The notes beneath the pieces were generated by a model. That model was given only the letters and a program-made list of their open reading frames with translations, was not told the DNA's origin and did no database searches. A DNA stretch of 6,043 bases from Pseudorhodoplanes sp. (GTDB lineage Bacteria > Pseudomonadota > Alphaproteobacteria > Rhizobiales > Xanthobacteraceae). Made by a program: the position numbers and the translations under genes. Of the stretch, positions 1 through 5,499 are shown piece after piece; position 1 is the stretch's first letter; each line of letters opens with the position of its first letter. The DNA lies in NCBI GenBank assembly GCA_008933495.1, contig WBUW01000205.1, forward strand, positions 1-6,043. Reading direction: 5' to 3'.

Positions 1-26
1 GGGGAGGGCATAAAGAGGGGATGTTG

Positions 27-953
27 CTAGCCCATCAGCGCCGCGCTGAGCGTTCTTATATTGTGCCGGATCATGTCGATGTAAGTGGGAGCCACGCCCT
101 TTTCGTCGGTCAGGGCATCGGAATAGAGCGTGCCGCCGATGCGCGCGCCGGTTTCGTCCGAAATCCGCTTCAAGAGCCTGGAATCAGTCACATTTTCCAG
201 GAAAACCGCGGGAATTTTCTGCTTCCTGATCTGGCTGATGATGCGGGCCACGTCGCGGGCCGAGGCTTCCGATTCGGTGGAGACGCCTTGCGGGGCGACA
301 AACTCGATCCCGTAAGCGGCCCGGAAATAGCCGAACGCGTCATGGGTTGTGATGATGCGCCGGCGGTCGGCCGGCACCCGGGCGACCGTTTCCCGGACCT
401 CGCGCTCGAGCGCGTCGAGCCTGGCGAGATAGGCTGCGGCATTGGCCTCGTAAGCGGCCTTGCCGGCGGGGTCGGCCGCGATCAGGGCATCGCGGATATT
501 GGCCGCATAGACTTTCGCATTGGCGACCGACTGCCAGGCATGCGGATCGGATTCGCTATGGCCAGGGCCGTGCTTGGGCTCCTGCCGGTGACCGTCGCCG
601 CCTTCCATCGCGCGCGCCTTGATGCCTTTGGTGGCGACCGCGACCGTCGCTTTGGTGCCGGACGATTTGACCAGCCGCTCGATCCAGCCTTCGAACCCGA
701 GGCCGTTGGTGAAAACCAGCCGCGCCCCGGTCAGCATCCGGGCGTCGGCCGGGGTCGGCGCATAGACGTGGGCATCGCTGTTGACCGGAACAAGGCTTTT
801 CACCTCGACGCGATCGCCGCCGACATTCTTCACGAAGTCCGCGAGAATCGAGAAGGTGGCGACCGTTTTCAGCTTGTCCTGGGCATGGCCGGGAACGGCC
901 CCGAGGATCAGGGCGGCCGCAACCGCGAGCGAAGCGAAACGGGTATGCATCAT
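27..953 (-). CDS. aztC: Periplasmic zinc-binding protein of a zinc ABC importer (AztC/ZnuA type)
   Basis: This 308-aa protein captures Zn2+ in the periplasm and hands it to the permease encoded just upstream. Residues 1-24 form a signal peptide: a short N-terminus, a hydrophobic run (SLAVAAALILGAV) and likely cleavage after GHA, before Q25. The rest is a cluster A-I (ZnuA/TroA/PsaA) binding protein of normal length. The probable metal ligands are H62 (DAHVYAPTP), H138 (DPHAW), H204 (TTHDAFGYF) and D279 (YSDAL). His rather than Glu at the third site favours zinc over manganese. A short His-bearing loop (H122, H128, H132) precedes H138, smaller than the loop of ZnuA proteins. The start at 953 is chosen because AAGGAG (960-965) lies 6 nt upstream. 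An alternative ATG at 968 overlaps the permease stop but would place that Shine-Dalgarno inside the gene. It is the last gene of the operon visible here. The symbol aztC rests on gene order and ligand set; znuA is the alternative. Confidence 0.9.
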   Translation of the reverse strand: MMHTRFASLAVAAALILGAVPGHAQDKLKTVATFSILADFVKNVGGDRVEVKSLVPVNSDAHVYAPTPADARMLTGARLVFTNGLGFEGWIERLVKSSGTKATVAVATKGIKARAMEGGDGHRQEPKHGPGHSESDPHAWQSVANAKVYAANIRDALIAADPAGKAAYEANAAAYLARLDALEREVRETVARVPADRRRIITTHDAFGYFRAAYGIEFVAPQGVSTESEASARDVARIISQIRKQKIPAVFLENVTDSRLLKRISDETGARIGGTLYSDALTDEKGVAPTYIDMIRHNIRTLSAALMG

Positions 954-959
954 GGCGGT

Positions 960-965
960 CTCCTT
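960..965 (-). promoter_or_regulatory. Ribosome binding site deciding the start of the zinc-binding protein gene
   Basis: The minus strand reads AAGGAG, then a 6-nt spacer, then ATGATG. This is the clearest Shine-Dalgarno in the zinc operon. It overlaps the last base of the permease stop codon and selects the ATG at 953 over the ATG at 968. A stronger site before the binding protein fits the usual need for an excess of this subunit over the membrane parts. Confidence 0.7.
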
Positions 966-1831
966 CATGCTTCCAGGTGGCGCCCGGGAAAAAGCTGGCG
1001 CCACAGGCCGCCGACGCGGCCGAACACAATCGACATCAGGTAGAGCACCGCCGCCGCGAGAATGACGGCGGGCCCCGAGGGGACGCTGACGTGGAACGAC
1101 ACAACCAGGCCGGCGACGCCGGACACGATCCCGGTCAGCACCGCGGTCGCGATCATGGCGGTGATGTCGCGCGTCCAGAACCGCGCGACCGCCGCCGGGA
1201 TCATCATGATCCCGACCCCGAGCAGCGTTCCGAGCGCATGGAAGCCGGAGACCAGGTTGATCACGACCAGCGCCATGAACGCCATATGGACCGGGGCGCC
1301 GAGCCGGCTGACCGAGCGCAGGAAATTCGGGTCGACGCATTCGATCACCAGCGGGCGGTAGATGACCGACAGCGCGAGGAGCGAGACGCTGGTGTTCACC
1401 GCCATGAAAGCGAGCATGGCATCGTCGAGGGCGAGCACATTGCCGAACAGGAAGTGTAGAAGATCGACGTTCGTGCCTTTCATGGACACGATGGTGACGC
1501 CGAGCGCGAGCGAAATCAGGAAAAACACCGCCAGCGAGGCATCCTCCTTCAGCTCGGTCGCCCGCGCCACCAGCCCGGCCAGCAACGCCACGACGAAGCC
1601 GGCGATCAGGCCGCCCGATGTCATCGCAAACAGGCTGAGACCGGAAACGAGGAACCCGATGGCCGCGCCCGGCAGGATGGCGTGCGCCATGGCGTCGCCG
1701 ACGAGACTCATGCGGCGCAGCATCAGGAACACACCGACCGGGGCCGCGCCAAGCGCGAGCGCGCCCACCCCGACCAGTGCGCGGCGCATGAATTCGAATT
1801 CGACAAAGGGGGCGACCAGCGTCTCGTACAT
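965..1831 (-). CDS. aztB: Zinc ABC transporter permease (ABC-3 family, AztB/ZnuB type)
   Basis: This 288-aa inner-membrane protein forms the zinc translocation channel, presumably as a homodimer. It is hydrophobic throughout, with about eight or nine candidate membrane segments. Conserved ABC-3 family stretches are visible: GDAMAHAILPG (45-55), a cytoplasmic loop with KEDASL (95-100) that should contact the ATPase, GTNVDLLHFLFGNVL (119-133), and LGVGIMMIPAAVARFW (204-219). Its ATG lies 6 nt after the ATPase stop and has no convincing Shine-Dalgarno, so translation is probably coupled to the gene before it. The two genes are in the same reading frame, separated only by the TGA and two codons. 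The binding-protein gene starts 11 nt after its stop. Family membership is clear. Zinc rather than manganese specificity is inferred from the Zur box and the binding protein. The symbol is less certain than the function. Confidence 0.9.
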   Translation of the reverse strand: MYETLVAPFVEFEFMRRALVGVGALALGAAPVGVFLMLRRMSLVGDAMAHAILPGAAIGFLVSGLSLFAMTSGGLIAGFVVALLAGLVARATELKEDASLAVFFLISLALGVTIVSMKGTNVDLLHFLFGNVLALDDAMLAFMAVNTSVSLLALSVIYRPLVIECVDPNFLRSVSRLGAPVHMAFMALVVINLVSGFHALGTLLGVGIMMIPAAVARFWTRDITAMIATAVLTGIVSGVAGLVVSFHVSVPSGPAVILAAAVLYLMSIVFGRVGGLWRQLFPGRHLEA

Positions 1832-1837
1832 GCCGCA

Positions 1838-2572
1838 TCAGGCCGCGCAGGCGGCCGCCTCCTCATCGAAGGCCTCGCACATGCGTCGCGCTTTGAGCAA
1901 ATTCTCGGCCGTGAGCACTTTCGCCGTTTCGCCCCACGCGACTTTTTCGCGCGCCAACAGCAGCGTCTCGGGGAAATGCGACTTGACCAGATCGATATCG
2001 TGCAAGGCCGCAAGCACGGTTCGCCGTTCCCGATGCCAGCGGCGCACCAGTTCTAGAAGGTCGGTGCAGGTTCTGGAATCGATGGCGTTGAACGGCTCGT
2101 CGAGCACGATCAGGCGCGCATCCTGCAACAGGAGGCGGGCGAACAGCATCCGTTGCATCTGCCCGCCCGACAGCGTGCCGATGGTGCGCCGTTCGAAACC
2201 GGTCAACCCGACGGCCGCAATCGCGTCCTTGATCTTCCGGTGCTCGCGGTCGCCGATGCCGCCGAACACGCCGACCTGATGCCAGAGGCCCATCGCAACC
2301 ATGTCATAGACGTGGATGGGAAAGGTCCGATCGATCTCGGCGGCTTGCGGCAGATAGGCGATGTCGCGCGCGCCGATCCCCGCGCGCTCAATGTGGCCGG
2401 ACAACGGATTGAGCGCGCCGACGACGCCCTTGAACAGCGTCGACTTGCCGGCGCCGTTCGGGCCGACGACGGCAATGAGCGCGCCGCTTGCCACCTCGCC
2501 GTCGAGGTGATGAATAGCGGGATGCCGGTCATAGCCGAGCGTCAGGTTCTTAAATCGAAGCTGCATCGACAT
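1838..2572 (-). CDS. aztA: Zinc ABC transporter ATP-binding protein (AztA/ZnuC type)
   Basis: This 244-aa cytoplasmic ATPase powers zinc import through the permease encoded next. The full nucleotide-binding domain is present: Walker A GPNGAGKST (37-45), Q-loop glutamine Q76 in AYLPQAAEID, signature LSGGQMQR (134-141), Walker B LIVLDEP (154-160) with catalytic E159, and switch H191 in ALHD. The N-terminus (LTLGYDRHPAIHHL) and the segment GLWHQVGVFGGI match the metal-uptake branch of ABC ATPases. The start ATG at 2572 gives MSMQLRF and falls 11 nt after the stop of the His-rich gene. A second ATG at 2566 is possible. The open frame continues upstream to 2656, but that part lies inside the His-rich gene in another frame and has no family likeness. 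The C-terminus ends in an acidic, Ala-rich tail with two cysteines (C232, C242) that I cannot interpret. Confidence 0.93.
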   Translation of the reverse strand: MSMQLRFKNLTLGYDRHPAIHHLDGEVASGALIAVVGPNGAGKSTLFKGVVGALNPLSGHIERAGIGARDIAYLPQAAEIDRTFPIHVYDMVAMGLWHQVGVFGGIGDREHRKIKDAIAAVGLTGFERRTIGTLSGGQMQRMLFARLLLQDARLIVLDEPFNAIDSRTCTDLLELVRRWHRERRTVLAALHDIDLVKSHFPETLLLAREKVAWGETAKVLTAENLLKARRMCEAFDEEAAACAA

Positions 2573-2583
2573 CGCTGCTTTCG

Positions 2584-2757
2584 TCAGGTCAGCGCCAACA
2601 TTACGGCGATCCACAACACCGCGATCAGTGCGCCGGACACCGCGAGCCGCCGCCACACCGGTAATCGCAGGAGCGAAGGCGTCGCGGACACTGGCGGATG
2701 GGCATGGCCGGGCGCGTGGTCCCGGTGATGATGGAGAAGCGGATGGCGACCGTTCAT
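2584..2757 (-). CDS. Small His-rich single-pass membrane protein, first gene of the zinc operon
   Basis: This 57-aa protein belongs to no family I can name. It has two parts. Residues 1-20 carry seven histidines (H5, H9, H10, H11, H14, H18, H20), including an HHH run. Residues 37-56 form one hydrophobic helix (AVSGALIAVLWIAVMLAL) preceded by the basic WRR. By the positive-inside rule the His-rich end should face the cytoplasm, although that end is itself weakly basic. It is the first gene after the Zur box and lies 11 nt before the ATPase gene, so it should be made only when zinc is scarce. The start is well fixed: an in-frame TAA lies two codons upstream (TAA CAT TTC ATG) and no other ATG precedes the His cluster. 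A role in metal binding or in assisting the transporter is inferred. No Shine-Dalgarno is visible, which fits a leaderless message. Confidence 0.8.
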   Translation of the reverse strand: MNGRHPLLHHHRDHAPGHAHPPVSATPSLLRLPVWRRLAVSGALIAVLWIAVMLALT

Positions 2758-2780
2758 GAAATGTTATATTATAACGTTAT
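2758..2780. promoter_or_regulatory. Zur operator controlling the zinc operon
   Basis: The plus strand reads left arm GAAATGTTATA, central T, right arm TATAACGTTAT. The inner GTTATA/TATAAC is a perfect inverted repeat. Against the enterobacterial Zur consensus as I remember it (arms GAAATGTTATA and TATAACATTTC), the left arm is identical and the right arm matches 8 of 11. It is a conspicuous AT-rich island in GC-rich DNA. It ends one base before the start codon of the His-rich gene and covers the probable -10 element. Zn-loaded Zur bound here should block transcription of the zinc operon. Confidence 0.87.
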
Positions 2781-2792
2781 TCACGTCCGCAA
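2763..2792 (-). promoter_or_regulatory. Probable promoter of the zinc operon
   Basis: On the minus strand TTGCGG (2792-2787) is followed after 18 nt by TATAAC (2768-2763). Transcription would then begin at or next to the A of the ATG at 2757, giving a leaderless message. A better -10 word, TATAAT (2773-2768), also lies in the box, but its spacing to TTGCGG is only 13 nt. With it the leader would still be just a few bases. Either way the -10 lies inside the Zur operator. The -35 assignment is weak. Confidence 0.45.
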
Positions 2793-2835
2793 GGGGCGGA
2801 ATTCGAGGATTTCAATACCCTTCCGACCGCCAGAT

Positions 2836-2861
2836 CGCGACGGCAAATTGCCAATATCGCG
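2836..2861. repeat. Nested inverted repeats in the kdgK leader
   Basis: GGCAA-A-TTGCC (2842-2852) is an 11-bp palindrome. It is flanked by CGCGA (2836-2840) and TCGCG (2857-2861), which also pair, though off-centre, leaving a 1-nt versus 4-nt internal bulge. It could be an operator for a sugar-acid regulator or an RNA hairpin in the kdgK leader, or it may be chance. No T-tract follows, so it is not a terminator. Confidence 0.3.
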
Positions 2862-2871
2862 GGGCAGAGCC

Positions 2872-2940
2872 ATGCTTGAAACCATCCGGTCGGTCCTGCC
2901 CGCCGGCGCTCCCTCCCAAAAGCGAACCCCGCGGCCATGA
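2872..2940 (+). CDS. Possible 22-aa leader ORF overlapping the kdgK start
   Basis: An ATG at 2872 opens a 22-codon frame beginning MLETIRSVLPAG and ending KRTPRP. Its TGA (2938-2940) overlaps the kdgK ATG in an ATGA. kdgK has no clear Shine-Dalgarno of its own, so coupling from this frame could help its translation. The purine-rich GGGGCAGAG (2861-2869) precedes the small ORF with short spacing. There is no homology I can recognise, and a frame of this length can easily arise by chance. Confidence 0.25.
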   Translation: MLETIRSVLPAGAPSQKRTPRP

Positions 2941-3863
2941 CCGGTCAGAGAAAGCGCATCGTTTCGGTCGGCGAGGTCATGATCGAAATGGCGCGCGGCA
3001 GCGACGGCCGTTTCGCCCTCGGCTGCGGCGGCGACACTTTCAATACAGCGGTCTATCTGGCGCGGGCGGGACTTGATGTCGCCTATGCCAGCGCACTCGG
3101 CGACGATCCCTATTCGGACGCGATTCTCGCGCTGGCCGGCGCGGAAGGAATGGCCACCGACCTCATCGTCCGTGTGCCGGGCCGGCTTCCCGGCCTCTAC
3201 CTGATCGAGACCGACGCGGCGGGCGAGCGGGCCTTCTATTATTGGCGCGACCATGCACCGGCGCGCGAACTGTTCGAGCTTGGCGAATGGAGCCGGCTTG
3301 CCGGGAGCATCATGTCCGCGCGCCTGGTCTATTTCTCCGGCATTACGCTGTCGATCTATTCGAACCAGGGGCTCGGACGCTTTCTCGCCTTGTTGGAAAT
3401 GGCACGCCAGCAGGGAATAAAGGTTGCATTCGACGGCAATTACCGACCGCGGTCATGGAAGGGCGACATCCAGCGCACGCGCACGGTGTTCATGGAAGCG
3501 CTCAAGCGCGTCGACATCGCGCTGCCGACGTTCGACGACGAGGCGTTGCTATGGGGTGATACCAGTCCGGAAACGACCGTCGAGCGGCTTCAGTCGTTCG
3601 GGATCGCCGAGATCGCCGTCAAGAACGGCCACAATCCGGCGCTCGTCGCCGCCGGCGGCGTGCGCGATTTCGTTGCCGTGCCTGACGTCGTCAAACCGGT
3701 CGACACCACGGCCGCCGGCGACAGCTTCAATGCCGGCTATCTCGCCGCGCGCCTCGGTGGCGACAATCCGGCCGGCGCGGCGCTCGCCGGTCACCGCCTC
3801 GCGGCCGAGGTGATCCAGCAGCGCGGCGCCATCATCCCGCGAACAAGTGCGGCCGTGCACTGA
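2937..3863 (+). CDS. kdgK: 2-dehydro-3-deoxygluconokinase (KDG kinase), PfkB family
   Basis: This 308-aa cytoplasmic kinase phosphorylates 2-keto-3-deoxygluconate with ATP to KDPG. It thereby feeds hexuronate and gluconate breakdown into the lower Entner-Doudoroff pathway. The PfkB (ribokinase-like) fold is recognisable from the sugar-binding GCGGDTFNTAVYLARAG (29-45), the KDG-kinase-like GRLPGLYLIETD (82-93), YYWRDHAPARELF (101-113), VAFDGNYRPRSW (163-174), and the C-terminal signature DTTAAGDSFNAGYLAARL (256-273), where D262 is the expected catalytic base. The ending GHRLAAEVIQQRGAIIP is also typical of KdgK. Length is normal. The start at 2937 puts the GEVMIEM strand at the usual distance from the N-terminus, but no Shine-Dalgarno is evident. 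It stands alone, divergent from the zinc operon and convergent with crcB. No uronate-pathway neighbour is visible. Confidence 0.92.
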   Translation: MTGQRKRIVSVGEVMIEMARGSDGRFALGCGGDTFNTAVYLARAGLDVAYASALGDDPYSDAILALAGAEGMATDLIVRVPGRLPGLYLIETDAAGERAFYYWRDHAPARELFELGEWSRLAGSIMSARLVYFSGITLSIYSNQGLGRFLALLEMARQQGIKVAFDGNYRPRSWKGDIQRTRTVFMEALKRVDIALPTFDDEALLWGDTSPETTVERLQSFGIAEIAVKNGHNPALVAAGGVRDFVAVPDVVKPVDTTAAGDSFNAGYLAARLGGDNPAGAALAGHRLAAEVIQQRGAIIPRTSAAVH

Positions 3864-3874
3864 AGAGGCGCGGC

Positions 3875-4249
3875 TCACGCAAAGTGCCGCATGATGTAAA
3901 GTCCCGCGAACAGACCGGTGAGCGCAAAGAAAACCGAAGCCATGATATAGAACGCCGCCAGAACAAGATCGCCGCGTTCGTAAAGCACGGCAACGTCCAG
4001 CGAGAAGGCCGAGAACGTCGTAAATCCGCCGAGCATGCCGGTCGTCAGGAACAACCGCCAGGACTGGCTCGCCTCGCCCTTGAACGCGAAAAAGGCCGCC
4101 AGCAGACCCATGACCAGCGAACCAATAATATTGACGGTCAACGTGCTATAGGGAAAGGCCATCCCGAGCCAGCGGCTTCCGGCCAGGTTCACGCCGTGGC
4201 GCAACGCCGACCCGACGCCCCCGCCGAGAAAAACGATTAGGTAATCCAT
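3875..4249 (-). CDS. crcB: Fluoride channel subunit CrcB/FluC
   Basis: This 124-aa inner-membrane protein forms a fluoride-export channel as a dual-topology homodimer and protects the cell from environmental fluoride. Four hydrophobic segments are visible. Family signatures are GGGVGSALRH (9-18), STLTVNIIGS (35-44) with the conserved N40, and GMLGGFTTFSAFS (71-83). The last includes the central sodium-site turn at TT (77-78) and the pore phenylalanines F79 and F82. Length is typical for a single-gene FluC. The start at 4249 is chosen because GAGAGG lies 5 nt upstream. The open frame extends to 4330, but that extension is polar and unlike the family. The gene is convergent with kdgK (11 nt between stops) and divergent from bioF. 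No fluoride riboswitch is recognisable upstream. Confidence 0.94.
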   Translation of the reverse strand: MDYLIVFLGGGVGSALRHGVNLAGSRWLGMAFPYSTLTVNIIGSLVMGLLAAFFAFKGEASQSWRLFLTTGMLGGFTTFSAFSLDVAVLYERGDLVLAAFYIMASVFFALTGLFAGLYIMRHFA

Positions 4250-4254
4250 CGACG

Positions 4255-4260
4255 CCTCTC
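4255..4260 (-). promoter_or_regulatory. Ribosome binding site of crcB
   Basis: The minus strand reads GAGAGG followed by a 5-nt spacer and the ATG at 4249. This site fixes the crcB start at the residue where family similarity begins rather than at upstream in-frame codons. Confidence 0.65.
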
Positions 4261-4304
4261 GAATGCCGCGATTTTGGACAAGACGCTCGTGACCGGTGAC
4301 GTTT

Positions 4305-4314
4305 TTGTCTATAC
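4305..4314. promoter_or_regulatory. BioR-like operator in the crcB-bioF divergent region
   Basis: The plus strand reads TTGTCTATAC. The alphaproteobacterial BioR consensus, as I remember it, is TTATMKATAA, so 8 of 10 positions match, with symmetric mismatches at positions 3 and 10. It lies 30 bp before the bioF start, a suitable place for a repressor of biotin synthesis. The same bases could be a crcB -10 (minus-strand TATAGA, 4313-4308, with TTGTTC 18 nt upstream at 4337-4332). Short AT-rich sites can arise by chance and no bioR gene is in view. Confidence 0.35.
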
Positions 4315-4344
4315 CGCTGTCCGGATGCAACGAACAATCGGGAA

Positions 4345-5496
4345 ATGAACTCGCTCGATCAATTCGCCCGCGACCAGCTTTCCGCCCGCGACGCCGGCAA
4401 CTTGCGGCGCCAGGTTGTGGAAACCGCCTCGATCGACGGCGTCAGCGTCGAGCGGGAGGGGCGGCGCCTGCTGGCCTTCTGCACCAATGATTATCTCAAT
4501 TTGTCCCAGCATCCGGCCGTGAAAGCCGCGGCCGTCTCGGCCGTCCAGCAATACGGCGCCGGCGCCGGCGCATCGCGCCTGATCACCGGAAGCCATCCGC
4601 TCTATGCCGAGCTGGAACGGCGGCTCGCCCGCCTCAAGGGCACGGAGGCGGCCTGCGTGTTCGGTTCCGGCTATCTCGCCAATACCGGAATTCTTCCGAC
4701 CTTGGCGGGTGCCGGCGATCTTGTTCTCTGCGACGAGCTGTCCCATTCCTGCATCCGCACCGGAGCGAGCCTGAGCGGCGCCGACGTCGTGCTGTTCCGG
4801 CACAACGACGTGGAACATGTGTCGCAGCTTCTTGCCGAGCACCGCGCGCGTCATCCGCGCGCCGTCATCGCAACCGAAGGCGTATTCTCGATGGACGGCG
4901 ATCTCGCCCCACTGGCGGCATTGTCGGACATCGCGCAGCGTTACGATGCGTGGCTGCTCACCGACGACGCGCATGGTATCGGCGTGGTCGGCAATGGCCG
5001 CGGCAGCGCCTTCGTCGGCGGTCGTGCGGTCGATATACCGCTCCAGATGGGGACGCTCTCGAAGGCGGTCGGCGGCTATGGCGGCTATCTGTGCGCGAGC
5101 GGGCCGGTGGTCGCGCTCATGCACAACCGGGCGCGCACCTTCATTTATACGACCGGCCTGCCGCCGAGCGTCGTGGCCACCGCCATCGCCGCGCTCGACA
5201 TCATCGAGAACGAGCCCGACTACGCCGCCGGTCCGCTCCGCAAGGCGCGCCTGTTCACGCGCCTGACCAATCTGCCCGAAGCGCAAAGCGCCATCGTGCC
5301 GCTGATGCTGGGCGGCGCCGACCGCACGCTCGCCGCCTCGCGCCTGCTCGAACAGGAAGGCTTTCTCGTGATCGCGATCCGCCCGCCGACGGTGCCCGCG
5401 GGCACGGCGCGGCTGCGCTTTACGTTCAGCGCCGCACACGCGGATGCCGATATCGAGCGGCTTGCCGGCATCGTCCGCGAACGCATCATGCACTGA
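4345..5496 (+). CDS. bioF: 8-amino-7-oxononanoate synthase
   Basis: This 383-aa cytoplasmic PLP enzyme condenses pimeloyl-ACP (or pimeloyl-CoA) with L-alanine to form 8-amino-7-oxononanoate (KAPA), the first step of biotin ring assembly. It is an alpha-oxoamine synthase of normal length. Visible landmarks are CTNDYLNLSQHP (46-57), GAGASRLITGSHPLYAELE (73-91), H134 in DELSHS (the ring-stacking His), TEGVFSMDGD (177-186), TDDAHGIG (206-213) with D207 and H210, and the Schiff-base lysine K240 in GTLSKAVGGYGGY. The C-terminal domain ends with IRPPTVPAGTARLRF (345-359), as in BioF. Related enzymes (glycine C-acetyltransferase, 5-aminolevulinate synthase) are less likely because bioD follows after 3 nt. 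GGGAA directly touches the start codon, too close for an ideal Shine-Dalgarno. It is the first gene of its operon here, and no bioB precedes it. Confidence 0.94.
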   Translation: MNSLDQFARDQLSARDAGNLRRQVVETASIDGVSVEREGRRLLAFCTNDYLNLSQHPAVKAAAVSAVQQYGAGAGASRLITGSHPLYAELERRLARLKGTEAACVFGSGYLANTGILPTLAGAGDLVLCDELSHSCIRTGASLSGADVVLFRHNDVEHVSQLLAEHRARHPRAVIATEGVFSMDGDLAPLAALSDIAQRYDAWLLTDDAHGIGVVGNGRGSAFVGGRAVDIPLQMGTLSKAVGGYGGYLCASGPVVALMHNRARTFIYTTGLPPSVVATAIAALDIIENEPDYAAGPLRKARLFTRLTNLPEAQSAIVPLMLGGADRTLAASRLLEQEGFLVIAIRPPTVPAGTARLRFTFSAAHADADIERLAGIVRERIMH

Positions 5497-5499
5497 GCC

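Noticed and set aside
1..26. Possible terminator or further gene after the zinc-binding protein gene
   Set aside because: Only 26 nt are available and they show neither a hairpin nor a coding signal. Nothing can be said about an aztD-like gene beyond the edge.
27..1838. A 603-codon minus-strand open frame spanning the binding-protein gene and the permease region
   Set aside because: Only its C-terminal half is real. The upstream half is the permease in a shifted frame and reads as Arg/Pro/Gly-rich, low-information protein typical of GC-rich shadow frames. The true start is at 953 with a Shine-Dalgarno.
21..2279. Long plus-strand open frames (21-1043 and 1362-2279) opposite the zinc operon
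   Set aside because: Both are antisense to well-supported ABC transporter genes and show no motif or family likeness. Their composition is that of shadow frames.
2573..2656. Upstream ATPase start at 2656
   Set aside because: The added 28 residues lie within the His-rich gene in another frame and are Arg-rich with no ABC ATPase similarity. The family N-terminus begins at the ATG at 2572.
2786..2800. TCCGC-AAGGG-GCGGA mini-hairpin next to the Zur box
   Set aside because: A 5-bp stem in GC-rich DNA is expected by chance, and part of it overlaps the proposed -35. There is no independent support.
3848..3891. Inverted repeat TGCGGC...GCCGCA around the kdgK/crcB convergence as a terminator
   Set aside because: The stem is 6 bp with a 32-nt loop and no T-tract on either side, so it is not a credible intrinsic terminator.
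4554..4571. GGCGCC repeat tract inside bioF
   Set aside because: It encodes the conserved Gly/Ala stretch GAGAGAS of the enzyme family. The repetition reflects codon choice, not a mobile or regulatory repeat.
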